From DATAWZ01 sp036266975 (lineage in GTDB: Bacteria; Actinomycetota; Thermoleophilia; Solirubrobacterales; Solirubrobacteraceae): DNA of 7,035 nucleotides. Positions within the stretch are counted from its first letter, which is position 1. The number at the start of each line of letters is the position of its first letter. The translations under genes were made by a program, and so were the position numbers. Positions 1 through 5,723 of the stretch are shown here, piece by piece. The stretch is from positions 1-7,035 of the forward strand of contig DATAWZ010000047.1 in the NCBI GenBank assembly GCA_036266975.1, read 5' to 3'. The notes beneath the pieces were generated by a model that was not told the origin of the DNA, made no database searches, and worked only from the letters and a program-made list of their open reading frames with translations.

Positions 1-724
1 CGAACTCCGGGATGTCCAGCTCGTCGGGTGGGTGCCCGCCGCGCCGGCGCGTCGGGCGCTCGGTGCGCTCGGTGCGCTCGCGGCGGGGGGGATCCTCGAA
101 GGCCGAGCCGGGCTCGAGGTTCGCGGTCAGCTGCTCGTGCGCGCGCTGCACGTCGCGCAGCAGCCGCTCGGCGTTCGAGCGCAGCGAGGTCGACAGCTCG
201 CGCAGGTCGTTGGCCAGCGCGGTGCCCTCGCGCTTGGCCTCGCCGGCGTCGTCGTGGGCCTCGAGGATGATCTCGCGCGCCGCGCGGCGTGACTCCTGAA
301 GGCTCTTGCGCCGGTGGGACTCGGCCTCGGTCTGGGCCTCGGTGAGCAGCTGCTCGGCCCGTTCGCGCGCGGCGGTCAGGGCCTGCTCGGCCTGGGTGTG
401 CGCCTGGCCGAGGATGCGCTCGACCTGGGCCCGGGTCGCGGCGAGCAGCTGGTCGGCCTGCATCCGCGCCTCGGTGAGCGTGCGTTCGGACAGCTCGACC
501 TGCGCGCGGGCGGAGGTGAGCATCTCGCCCGCCTCGTCCTCGGCGGCCCGGACGCGGTTGGCGGCCGCCCGGTTGCCCTCGTCGATGCGGTCGCGCGCGC
601 GGCGCTCGGCGTCCTCGCGCATCGCCGCCGCCGAGGCCTCCGCGGCAGCGAGGATTCCCGCGATCCGCGTGGAGGTGGAGCCGAGGGCAGGCCCCCGGGC
701 TCCGGAGGCGTCCTCGGCCGGCAT
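1..724 (-). CDS. DivIVA-like / ATP-synthase-b-like coiled-coil protein (3' end outside the window)
   Basis: The minus strand is open from an ATG at 724 to the window edge, giving 241 codons without a stop. After a short disordered N-terminus (residues 1-16), a motif STRIAGILAAAE opens a nearly unbroken helical region, about residues 18-203. It is rich in Ala, Glu, Gln and Arg and repeats patterns such as QAEQ, RAEQLL and TEAQTEAE, as expected of a long parallel coiled coil. The tail (about 206-241) is Arg/Pro-rich and low in complexity and runs into LDIPEF. Such proteins are usually annotated as DivIVA-domain, cell division initiation or ATP-synthase-b-like proteins. They are thought to act as membrane-associated scaffolds in polar growth or division, but the N-terminal DivIVA lipid-binding motif is not recognisable here, so function is inferred only from the coiled coil. 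There is no Shine-Dalgarno before the ATG; TACGCT lies 6 nt upstream, so the mRNA may be leaderless. It is divergent from the TIM44-like gene. Being a coding region is well supported; its role is not. Confidence 0.8.
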   Translation of the reverse strand, partial: MPAEDASGARGPALGSTSTRIAGILAAAEASAAAMREDAERRARDRIDEGNRAAANRVRAAEDEAGEMLTSARAQVELSERTLTEARMQADQLLAATRAQVERILGQAHTQAEQALTAARERAEQLLTEAQTEAESHRRKSLQESRRAAREIILEAHDDAGEAKREGTALANDLRELSTSLRSNAERLLRDVQRAHEQLTANLEPGSAFEDPPRRERTERTERPTRRRGGHPPDELDIPEF

Positions 725-730
725 GGCGCA

Positions 731-736
731 AGCGTA
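731..736 (-). promoter_or_regulatory. Candidate -10 element (TACGCT) of the coiled-coil gene
   Basis: On the minus strand TACGCT fits the TAnnnT pattern of a housekeeping -10 box. It ends 6 nt before the ATG at 724, which would place transcription start at or beside the start codon. No convincing -35 was found at normal spacing; GTGACG lies about 15 nt upstream. The lack of any purine-rich ribosome binding site supports a leaderless mRNA, but a hexamer match alone is weak. Confidence 0.35.
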
Positions 737-786
737 GATCGCCGCGGGGCCCGTCACCGCAAAAACGCGCTCACCGCCTGCGCACC

Positions 787-795
787 TGCTTGAAT
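787..795 (+). promoter_or_regulatory. Candidate extended -10 element (TGCTTGAAT) of the TIM44-like gene
   Basis: TG-C-TTGAAT resembles an extended -10 (TGnTATAAT) with four of six hexamer matches. It ends 7 nt before the GTG at 803. No Shine-Dalgarno lies between it and the start, so a leaderless transcript is likely. No -35 is evident, which is tolerated by extended -10 promoters. It shares the 78-bp divergent spacer with the opposing candidate promoter at 731-736. Confidence 0.35.
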
Positions 796-802
796 CGATG
801 TC

Positions 803-2167
803 GTGCGTCGCCTTTTGTTGGCCCTCGCGGCCACTTTCTCGCTGTTGGCGCTCGACGCGTCGGCCGCGTTCGCGCTCGCCGGGGGCGGCAGCGCCGGCTT
901 CGGCGGCGGAGGTGGCGGCTTCGGTGGTGGTGGTGGCGGGGGCTTCGGTGCCGGGGTCGGCCTCGGCGCCGGGCTCGGGGCGAGCCGCGGCGGGGGCATC
1001 GGGATCGCGATCATCATCGGGCTGATCGTCCTGTTCTTCGTGATCAGCGCCGCGATCGCATGGTTCAAGCGCGAGGCGCTGCTCGCGCGGCTGGCCGGGC
1101 GCGAGCGCAAGGTCGTGCGGGCCTCGCGCGAGGCCGCCGAGGACGACGCGGCGTTCGACTCCGAGCACGTCCACCAGCGCGGTCGCCAGCTGTTCATGGA
1201 GATCCAGAAGGCGTGGAGCAACGGCGACACGGCCGCCCTGGAGCGGCTGGTCGGCCCGGACCTGATGGTCGAGTGGCGCCGGCGACTGAACGACCTATCG
1301 CGCCGGGGCTGGCGCAACATGGTCGACGTCATGGGGGACGTCGACGTGCGCTACGTCGGGCTGGCGCACCGCGCGCAGCAGACCGAAGACCGTGTGTGCG
1401 TCCACGTCAACGCGACCGTGCGCGACTACGTCGTCGACGGCTACGGCCGGCACCTGCACCGCAGCGACGCAGGCGCCGAGGTGAGCCGCGTCGGGCAGTT
1501 CTGGACGCTCGGCAGGTCCGGCGGTGAATGGGTCCTGCTCTCGATCGAGCTCGACGCCGAGGGGCTGCACGAGCTCAGCGAGGAGATCATCGTCACCCCC
1601 TGGTCGGACGTCGAGCATCTGCGCGACGAGTCCGTGGTCGAGGGCGCCTCGGCGACCGCGCTGCCGGCCGGCACCCACGTCGCCGAGATCGCTCCCGCCG
1701 AGCTGACCGGGACCGCGCGCGAGAGCGCGCTCGACCTCTCGCTCGTCGACGGTCGCTTCGCGCCCGACGTGCTCACCGCCGAGGTCCACCGCGCGATCCA
1801 GGCCTGGACCGAGGCCGTCGACGGCAACGACGACGCGCTGGCTGCGCTGGCCACGCCCGCGGCGATCGGCCAGCTGCTGCATCCGGGAGACCCCTCGCAG
1901 CGCACCCGGCTGGTCGTGCGCGGGCTGCGGGTCAGCGGGGTGCGCATCGTCGGGATCGAGCCGCACACCGAGCCGGCGACGATCACCGTCGAGCTCGACG
2001 CCCACGGACGCTGCTACATCGAGGACCGCGACACCACCGCCGTGCTCGTCGGCAGCCAGAAGCGCGAACGCCGCTTCACCGAGTGCTGGCGCATGGCGCT
2101 GCAGGGGCCGCCCGAGGCGCCGTGGCAGATCGTCGACGCCGCCGCGACCGGCGCCGTGCACGTATAG
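803..2167 (+). CDS. TIM44-like domain protein, exported and membrane-anchored, with tandem NTF2-fold domains
   Basis: The protein has 454 residues from a GTG start. Residues 1-26 form a good signal peptide (MRRLLLALAA, ending ASAAFALA), which fixes the GTG at 803 over the out-of-frame ATG at 798. Residues 27-65 are glycine-rich with runs of six and seven Gly. Residues 66-87 form one hydrophobic helix followed by the basic FKR. A charged segment (88-120) leads to a TIM44-like region (about 121-266) with AWSNGD near its start and FWTL...WVLLSIEL near its end. A second, similar unit (about 322-448) runs from AIQAWTEAVDGND to CWRMAL...WQIVDA. In mitochondria and Caulobacter TIM44/TimA-type domains bind membranes or translocation partners; substrate and partner here are unknown. 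After cleavage the NTF2-like domains could lie on either side of the membrane; the basic residues after the helix favour a cytoplasmic C-terminus. No Shine-Dalgarno is seen. The next gene begins 68 bp downstream on the same strand but has its own candidate promoter. Confidence 0.85.
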   Translation: MRRLLLALAATFSLLALDASAAFALAGGGSAGFGGGGGGFGGGGGGGFGAGVGLGAGLGASRGGGIGIAIIIGLIVLFFVISAAIAWFKREALLARLAGRERKVVRASREAAEDDAAFDSEHVHQRGRQLFMEIQKAWSNGDTAALERLVGPDLMVEWRRRLNDLSRRGWRNMVDVMGDVDVRYVGLAHRAQQTEDRVCVHVNATVRDYVVDGYGRHLHRSDAGAEVSRVGQFWTLGRSGGEWVLLSIELDAEGLHELSEEIIVTPWSDVEHLRDESVVEGASATALPAGTHVAEIAPAELTGTARESALDLSLVDGRFAPDVLTAEVHRAIQAWTEAVDGNDDALAALATPAAIGQLLHPGDPSQRTRLVVRGLRVSGVRIVGIEPHTEPATITVELDAHGRCYIEDRDTTAVLVGSQKRERRFTECWRMALQGPPEAPWQIVDAAATGAVHV

Positions 2168-2182
2168 CAAGTCGTTAACTCC

Positions 2183-2202
2183 ACGCGCTAGATTGAGCGC
2201 GT
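2183..2202. promoter_or_regulatory. Perfect inverted repeat (7-bp arms, 6-nt loop): operator or RNA hairpin before the BI-1-like gene
   Basis: ACGCGCT (2183-2189) and AGCGCGT (2196-2202) are exact reverse complements around AGATTG. The repeat sits between the TIM44-like and BI-1-like genes and overlaps the candidate -10 TAGATT (2189-2194). No T-run follows, so it is a poor intrinsic terminator. Its position over a promoter fits a dimeric repressor operator. It could also act as a weak terminator or mRNA 3' stabiliser for the upstream gene. Confidence 0.4.
2189..2194 (+). promoter_or_regulatory. Candidate -10 element (TAGATT) of the BI-1-like gene
   Basis: TAGATT matches four of six positions of TATAAT, including the key T, A and final T. 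It would start a leader of roughly 34 nt before the ATG at 2236. A poor -35 (TAGCAA at 2165-2170, 18 nt away) overlaps the stop codon of the upstream gene. Read-through from that gene is an alternative way of expressing this one. Confidence 0.3.
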
Positions 2203-2216
2203 CGCATTCCGCCCAC

Positions 2217-2224
2217 AGAAGGGG
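2217..2224 (+). promoter_or_regulatory. Ribosome binding site AGAAGGGG of the BI-1-like gene
   Basis: AGAAGGGG is a purine-rich Shine-Dalgarno candidate, 11 nt before the ATG at 2236. It is the only clear ribosome binding site before any start in the window, and it supports that ATG as the start. The spacing is slightly long but acceptable. Confidence 0.55.
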
Positions 2225-2235
2225 TTTCACGACAG

Positions 2236-2931
2236 ATGTCCTACCAACAACGCCAACCCGCCCGCGGCGCGCTGCGGGACATGATTCCCGGGGCGGCCAC
2301 CGGCTCGCTGAGCACGAACATGATCCTCGGCCAGGTGATGTTCCTGGTCGCGGTCGCGATCGCGTTCCTCGCCGGCGGCGCCTACATCGGCCGCAACATG
2401 TCGCCGCGCGCTGGCGAGCTGTTCTTCTTCGGCGCGTTCGGCCTGGTCCTCGCGCAGAACTTCACCCGGGGCACCCTGCGCCAGGGGAGCCTCGGCATGA
2501 CGGTGCTCTTCGGGATCGGGCTGCTGCTCGGTCTCGGTCTCGGCCCGGTGCTTCACACCTACACGGAGACCGGTCACGGCGGCATCGTCTACCGGGCGGC
2601 CGGCGGCACGGCCCTCACGGTCGCCGCGATGGGCTGCTACGGCTACCTGACCTCGACCGACATCCTGCGCTGGCTTCGCCCCGTGGTGTTCGCCTTCCTG
2701 GGTGTCATCGTCGTCAGCTGGGTGCTGCTGCTCATCGGCTCCGGTGCGCAGCCGGTCCTGCAGGTGATCATCTACCTGCTGTCTGCCGCCCTGCTGGCCA
2801 TGTACATGCAGATGATCCGTCGCGGCGCGACGGAGAACGACGTGGTCTGGATCGCCACCGGCGTCTTCATCCAGGTCGTGAACATCTTCCTGGTGCTGCT
2901 GAGCCTCTTCGGCGGCGGCGGACGCCGCTAA
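2236..2931 (+). CDS. Bax inhibitor-1 / YccA-family seven-helix membrane protein
   Basis: The protein has 231 residues. A short polar N-terminus (1-28) is followed by seven hydrophobic segments at about 29-51, 58-77, 84-105, 117-137, 146-166, 169-189 and 202-225, as in the BI-1/TMBIM family. The family pattern after the fourth helix is present as YGYLTSTDILRW (135-146), matching the usual Y-x-x-T-x-x-D segment. The last helix keeps the N-[IL]-F...LL-x-x-[LI]-F-G ending (216-226). Family members such as Bacillus YetJ act as pH-sensitive calcium leak channels; Escherichia coli YccA binds the FtsH protease. The two acidic residues that form the YetJ di-aspartyl pH sensor appear replaced here (M191 and Q213 by eye alignment), so channel behaviour may differ. 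The gene has its own Shine-Dalgarno and ends just before a strong hairpin terminator. Family assignment is good; the transported ion or partner is not known. Confidence 0.82.
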   Translation: MSYQQRQPARGALRDMIPGAATGSLSTNMILGQVMFLVAVAIAFLAGGAYIGRNMSPRAGELFFFGAFGLVLAQNFTRGTLRQGSLGMTVLFGIGLLLGLGLGPVLHTYTETGHGGIVYRAAGGTALTVAAMGCYGYLTSTDILRWLRPVVFAFLGVIVVSWVLLLIGSGAQPVLQVIIYLLSAALLAMYMQMIRRGATENDVVWIATGVFIQVVNIFLVLLSLFGGGGRR

Positions 2932-2947
2932 CACCGCTCGACAAGCT

Positions 2948-2980
2948 CGCGCCGCCGCGGCCTCTCTGCGCGGCGGCGCG
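2948..2980 (+). terminator. GC-rich hairpin terminator after the BI-1-like gene
   Basis: The arms CGCGCCGCCGCG (2948-2959) and CGCGGCGGCGCG (2969-2980) are perfect 12-bp complements around a 9-nt loop. The hairpin lies 16 nt after the stop codon of the BI-1-like gene. Only TTGTGT follows, so it lacks a true U-tract, which is common for terminators in high-GC actinobacteria. It separates the BI-1-like gene from the sigma-factor gene. It ends only 16 nt before the sigma gene's candidate -10. Confidence 0.75.
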
Positions 2981-2996
2981 TTGTGTCGGTCCGCCC

Positions 2997-3002
2997 TACA
3001 GT
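2997..3002 (+). promoter_or_regulatory. Candidate -10 element (TACAGT) of the ECF sigma-factor gene
   Basis: TACAGT matches TATAAT at four of six positions and ends 7 nt before the ATG at 3010. With no Shine-Dalgarno this fits a leaderless mRNA. A -35 at normal spacing would fall inside the 3' arm of the terminator hairpin, where no TTGACA-like sequence is seen. Because this hexamer overlaps the in-frame GTG at 3001, it also argues against the two upstream GTG starts. Confidence 0.4.
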
Positions 3003-3009
3003 GGTCTGG

Positions 3010-4080
3010 ATGGCCACGAACCTGCTGGCCGCGGCCCGCGCCGGCGACGAACATGCGTTCGCCTCGCTCGTAGGCCCCCACCGCGGCGAGCTGCACGCGC
3101 ACTGCTACCGGCTGATGGGCTCGGTGCACGACGCCGAGGACGCGCTCCAGGAGACGCTGCTGCGCGCGTGGCGCGGCCTGCCCCGCTTCCAGGAGCGCAG
3201 CTCGCTGCGCTCCTGGCTGTACACGATCGCCACCAACACGTCGCTCAACCAGATCGCCAAGCGCCCCTCGCGGGTGCTGCCGATCGACCATCTGCCGGCG
3301 ACCGACGCGCACTCCCCGCACGGCATCCCGGCGGCCGAGTCGGCGTGGATCGAGCCGTATCCCGACGAGCACCTCGGGCTCGAGGACGGGTACGCCACGC
3401 CGGAGTCCCGCTACGAGCGCCGCGAGGCCGTCGAGCTCGCCTTCGTGGCGGCGCTGCAGCACCTGCCGGGCAACCAGCGCGCGGTGCTGCTGCTGCGCGA
3501 GGTGCTCGGCTACTCGGCCAAGGAGGCCGCCGAGATGCTCGGCACGAGCGTGGCCTCGGTCAACAGCGCCCTGCAGCGCGCCCGGGCGGCGGTCCAGGAG
3601 CGCGTCCCCGACCGCAGCCAGCAGGCCACCCTGCGCGCGCTCGGCGACCGGGCGATCCGCGAGCTCGTCGACCGTTACGTCCAGGCCTGGGAGCGCTGCG
3701 ACGTGCCCGCCTTCGCCGCGCTGCTGACCGAGGACGCGAGCTTCTCGATGCCGCCGCTGGCGAGCTGGTATCGCGGCCGGCAGGAGATCGCGATCTGGGC
3801 CTCGGGCGCGGCGCTGTCGGGCGAGGTGCGCTGGCGCACGCTGCCCACCCGCGCCAACGGCCAGCTCGCGCTCGGCTTCTACGCCTGGGACGAGGACCAG
3901 GACGCGTACCGCGCGTTCGCCGTCAACGTGCTCACCGTGCGCGACACGCTGATCGGCGACGTCGTCGCGTTCATCGCGCGTCCGACCCAGGGGCCCGATC
4001 CCCAGGCCTACGTGCGCTGGGACCTCGCGCCGCTCACCGACCTGTTCGCCCGCTTCGGCCTGCCCGAGCTGCTCGGCTGA
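3010..4080 (+). CDS. ECF sigma factor of the SigG/TIGR02960 type with C-terminal SnoaL-like domain
   Basis: The product has 356 residues from the ATG at 3010; in-frame GTGs at 2983 and 3001 would add nine or three residues. I prefer the ATG because the conserved opening NLLAAARAGDEHAF follows directly and the GTGs lie in or against the promoter and terminator. Region 2 spans about 17-84, with DAEDALQETLLRAWRGL (core-binding 2.2) and SLRSWLYTIATN (-10 recognition, 2.4). A linker (85-138) contains WIEPYPDE and LEDGYATPE. Region 4 (139-197) has LPGNQRAVLLLREV and the helix-turn-helix YSAKEAAEMLGTSVASVNSALQRAR. Residues 213-325 form a SnoaL/NTF2-like domain (RYVQAWERCD...FSMPPLASWYRG). In related ECF groups this extension modulates sigma activity in place of, or as well as, an anti-sigma factor. 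No anti-sigma gene adjoins it. The family call is strong; its regulon and signal are unknown. Confidence 0.92.
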   Translation: MATNLLAAARAGDEHAFASLVGPHRGELHAHCYRLMGSVHDAEDALQETLLRAWRGLPRFQERSSLRSWLYTIATNTSLNQIAKRPSRVLPIDHLPATDAHSPHGIPAAESAWIEPYPDEHLGLEDGYATPESRYERREAVELAFVAALQHLPGNQRAVLLLREVLGYSAKEAAEMLGTSVASVNSALQRARAAVQERVPDRSQQATLRALGDRAIRELVDRYVQAWERCDVPAFAALLTEDASFSMPPLASWYRGRQEIAIWASGAALSGEVRWRTLPTRANGQLALGFYAWDEDQDAYRAFAVNVLTVRDTLIGDVVAFIARPTQGPDPQAYVRWDLAPLTDLFARFGLPELLG

Positions 4081-4099
4081 GCCCGCCGCCTCAGCGGCG
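4076..4099. terminator. Possible shared terminator: two overlapping hairpins between convergent genes
   Basis: Two mutually exclusive stems cover the 10-bp gap between the two stop codons: GCTGAG/CTCAGC (4076-4081 with 4090-4095) and CGCCGC/GCGGCG (4084-4089 with 4094-4099, 4-nt loop). Both are perfect but only 6 bp long. The first stem overlaps both stop codons. No strong T-run follows on either strand. A bidirectional terminator is plausible from position, but the stems are short and such repeats arise easily in GC-rich DNA. Confidence 0.35.
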
Positions 4100-5686
4100 C
4101 TTGTGCTTCTTGGCCGCCGGCTTGTCGGGCGCGTGGACGGTGAGGATTCCGGACGTGCGCTTCGCGGTACCGCCCGTCGGGATGAAGGTGATCGCCACCG
4201 TCAGGTGCAGCGTGCGCTTCGCGGCGAGCGTGCGCTTGGCGCTGCTCGAGGGCACGATCGTCAGGGTGCCCTCGTCGCTCGCGCCGACGGCGCCCTTGGC
4301 GCTGCCGTAGCTGGTCGGCTCGTGGCGGGTCATCGTGTGCTTGTGAGGACCGTGGCCCACGGTGGTCTTGATCGTGCGGGTGAACGTGGCGCTGGCCAGA
4401 ACCTCGCCCGGGCCGGCGGTATGGACGACGACGCTCACCGTGGCGGATTTCGGCGCGGTCAGCGAGACGATCGAGAACGCGTTTGAGGGCGCGGGCGTGA
4501 CAATCCCTTGGCCCGGGCCCACGTTCGTGGAAACCGCGACCGCGGCGCTGGTCTGGGCGGTCGCGCCGGCGAAGTTCGACGCGGTCACCGTGCACGTGTA
4601 GGAGCCGGCCAGCGACGGGGTGAACGTCGCGCTGGTGGCGACCGCGTTGGCGCCGAACAGCGTCCAGGCGTAGGAGAACGTACTGGGCGCAAGGAAGAGG
4701 AACGATGCGCTCAGATCGCCCGCCCAGCTGCCCTGGCTGCAGGTCAGCGGCGATCCGACCGCGGGAGTGCCCGAGATCGTCGGCGCGCCGCTGCCCAGCG
4801 GCGTCTCGAGCAGCGCTGGGAACCCGATCCCGGTGGTCGTCCCGCTGCTCGACGGGACCAGGGGGGCGGGGCTGCTGCCGTCGACGTTGGCCGAGAGCAG
4901 CTCGTTGGACCCGTCCTCGGCCCAGTAGAGCTTGCCGGCCGCCGGGTCGATCGCGAGGCCGGCCGGGCGATCCAGGTCGGCGCTCGGCAGGGACACGGCC
5001 GCTCCGCCGCCGGCCAGGCTCGCCTCGCCCATCGAGCCGGCCACCTGCCAGTTGGTCCAGTAGATCGTGCCGGTGGCCTCGTCGACCGCCAGCCCGTAGG
5101 GGAAGGTCACCGGGGCGGTGCCCACGTTCAACTCGGCGGAGTCCGAGCCGTCCGGGTTGGCCTCGTCGATCGAGTTGTCGTCGGGGCTGGTCCAGTAGAG
5201 CTTGTTCGTCACCGGGTCGTAGGCGAGCCCGAGGACCTCCTTGTGGTCGGCGCTGCCGGTGATGTCGAGGTTGCCCGCCGCGCCCGTGGTGAGGTTCTCC
5301 TCGCCGATGCCGCCGTCGTGGTTGGCCCAGTAGAGCGTGTCGGTCGCCGCGTCGAGGGCCAGTCCCTCCGGGCCCTCGATCGTCGCGCTGCCGGTGCTCA
5401 GCTGCGTGGCCCCAGTGCCGTCGAGGTTGGCCTGGTAGATCGTGTCCGAGCTGTAGTTGTCGAAGAAGAGCTTGCCGATCGCCGGATCGAGCGCGAGCCC
5501 GTGGGGGCTGCCGGTGTCGGCCGAGGGAAGGTTCGCCAGCGCGGCGGGAGCGCTGCCGGTGAGCCCGGCCGTCGCCAAGGCGTCGCCGCTGGTCCAGTAG
5601 ATCGCGTCCGAGGCGTGCGCGGCGCCCGCCGTAAGGAGCACCGCGGCGCAGGCTGCCCCCGCCCCCATTCCTCGGCGACCCACCAC
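4091..5686 (-). CDS. Secreted YWTD-type beta-propeller with Ig-like domain and basic tail
   Basis: The protein has 531 residues from a GTG at 5686. MVGRRGMGAGAACAAVLL to AHA is a signal peptide (1-25, cleavage likely before SDAIYW). The basic RR supports a start at 5686, or the adjacent GTG at 5683, over the internal ATG at 5668. Residues 26-290 form a six-bladed propeller. YWTD-like strands occur at IYWT 29, LFFD 73, LYWA 118, LYWT 163, IYWT 208 and LYWA 253; each later strand is preceded by GLALDP-type motifs at 63, 108, 153, 198 and 243, an exact 45-residue period. Residues about 302-386 are Ig-like, with C316 and C365 as the probable disulfide and SYTCTVTASNFAG near the end. About 400-518 is a beta-rich region of unknown family (ATVSVVVHTAGPGEVLASA). 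The C-terminus AAKKHKRR is strongly basic. Such propellers mostly mediate extracellular protein binding; no catalytic residues are seen. It could be a surface or matrix protein. No Shine-Dalgarno is seen. Confidence 0.88.
   Translation of the reverse strand: MVGRRGMGAGAACAAVLLTAGAAHASDAIYWTSGDALATAGLTGSAPAALANLPSADTGSPHGLALDPAIGKLFFDNYSSDTIYQANLDGTGATQLSTGSATIEGPEGLALDAATDTLYWANHDGGIGEENLTTGAAGNLDITGSADHKEVLGLAYDPVTNKLYWTSPDDNSIDEANPDGSDSAELNVGTAPVTFPYGLAVDEATGTIYWTNWQVAGSMGEASLAGGGAAVSLPSADLDRPAGLAIDPAAGKLYWAEDGSNELLSANVDGSSPAPLVPSSSGTTTGIGFPALLETPLGSGAPTISGTPAVGSPLTCSQGSWAGDLSASFLFLAPSTFSYAWTLFGANAVATSATFTPSLAGSYTCTVTASNFAGATAQTSAAVAVSTNVGPGQGIVTPAPSNAFSIVSLTAPKSATVSVVVHTAGPGEVLASATFTRTIKTTVGHGPHKHTMTRHEPTSYGSAKGAVGASDEGTLTIVPSSSAKRTLAAKRTLHLTVAITFIPTGGTAKRTSGILTVHAPDKPAAKKHKRR
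4920..5600 (-). repeat. Tandem 135-bp coding repeats of the YWTD propeller blades
   Basis: The plus-strand sequence GYCCAGTAG, which encodes the YW strand on the minus strand, recurs starting at 4920, 5055, 5190, 5325 and 5592. Successive spacings are 135, 135, 135 and 267 bp. The 267-bp step skips the blade whose strand has become LFFD. The remainder of each unit has diverged, so these are aged internal gene duplications, not a recent array. Confidence 0.75.
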
Positions 5687-5692
5687 ACCCCA

Positions 5693-5698
5693 TTTCTA
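5693..5698 (-). promoter_or_regulatory. Candidate -10 element (TAGAAA) of the propeller gene
   Basis: On the minus strand TAGAAA (within GTTAGAAATG) has four matches to TATAAT but lacks the final T. It ends 6 nt before the GTG at 5686, again the spacing of a leaderless start. The whole divergent region is only 44 bp, so its -35 region must overlap the -10 of leuS. Confidence 0.3.
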
Positions 5699-5717
5699 AC
5701 ACATCAAATCCCCGCGC

Positions 5718-5723
5718 TAACCT
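5718..5723 (+). promoter_or_regulatory. Candidate -10 element (TAACCT) of leuS
   Basis: TAACCT fits TAnnnT and ends 7 nt before the ATG at 5731. There is no Shine-Dalgarno. No TTGACA-like -35 is visible about 17 nt upstream, where the propeller gene's -10 lies on the other strand. The leader is too short to hold a T-box or a leader-peptide attenuator. Confidence 0.3.

Noticed and set aside
754..1332. 192-codon minus-strand frame opposite the start of the TIM44-like gene
   Set aside because: The Pro runs are the complement of the glycine-rich coding stretch. It crosses the divergent promoter region and has no recognisable domain.
1295..2230. 311-codon minus-strand frame opposite the TIM44-like gene
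   Set aside because: Asp/Val/Gly/Arg-rich shadow translation with no domain; codon-position GC fits the plus-strand gene.
2983..3009. Longer sigma-factor start at GTG 2983 or GTG 3001
   Set aside because: The extra residues SVRPTVVW are not part of the conserved family opening, and these codons sit in the promoter beside the terminator hairpin.
2193..4310. 705-codon plus-strand open frame crossing the BI-1-like gene, the terminator and the sigma gene
   Set aside because: Its product is Arg/Pro/Gly-rich with no domain, and it overlaps two well-recognised genes and a terminator in another frame. It is a GC-bias artefact.
4361..4601. 79-codon plus-strand frame opposite the Ig-like/C-terminal part of the propeller gene
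   Set aside because: Its product looks protein-like only because it is the complement of an Ala/Thr/Val-rich beta domain. It has no ribosome binding site or independent support.
4008..5702. 564-codon minus-strand frame overlapping the propeller gene
   Set aside because: It is a low-complexity Arg/Gly product, while the other frame has a signal peptide, YWTD strands at exact period and an Ig-like domain.
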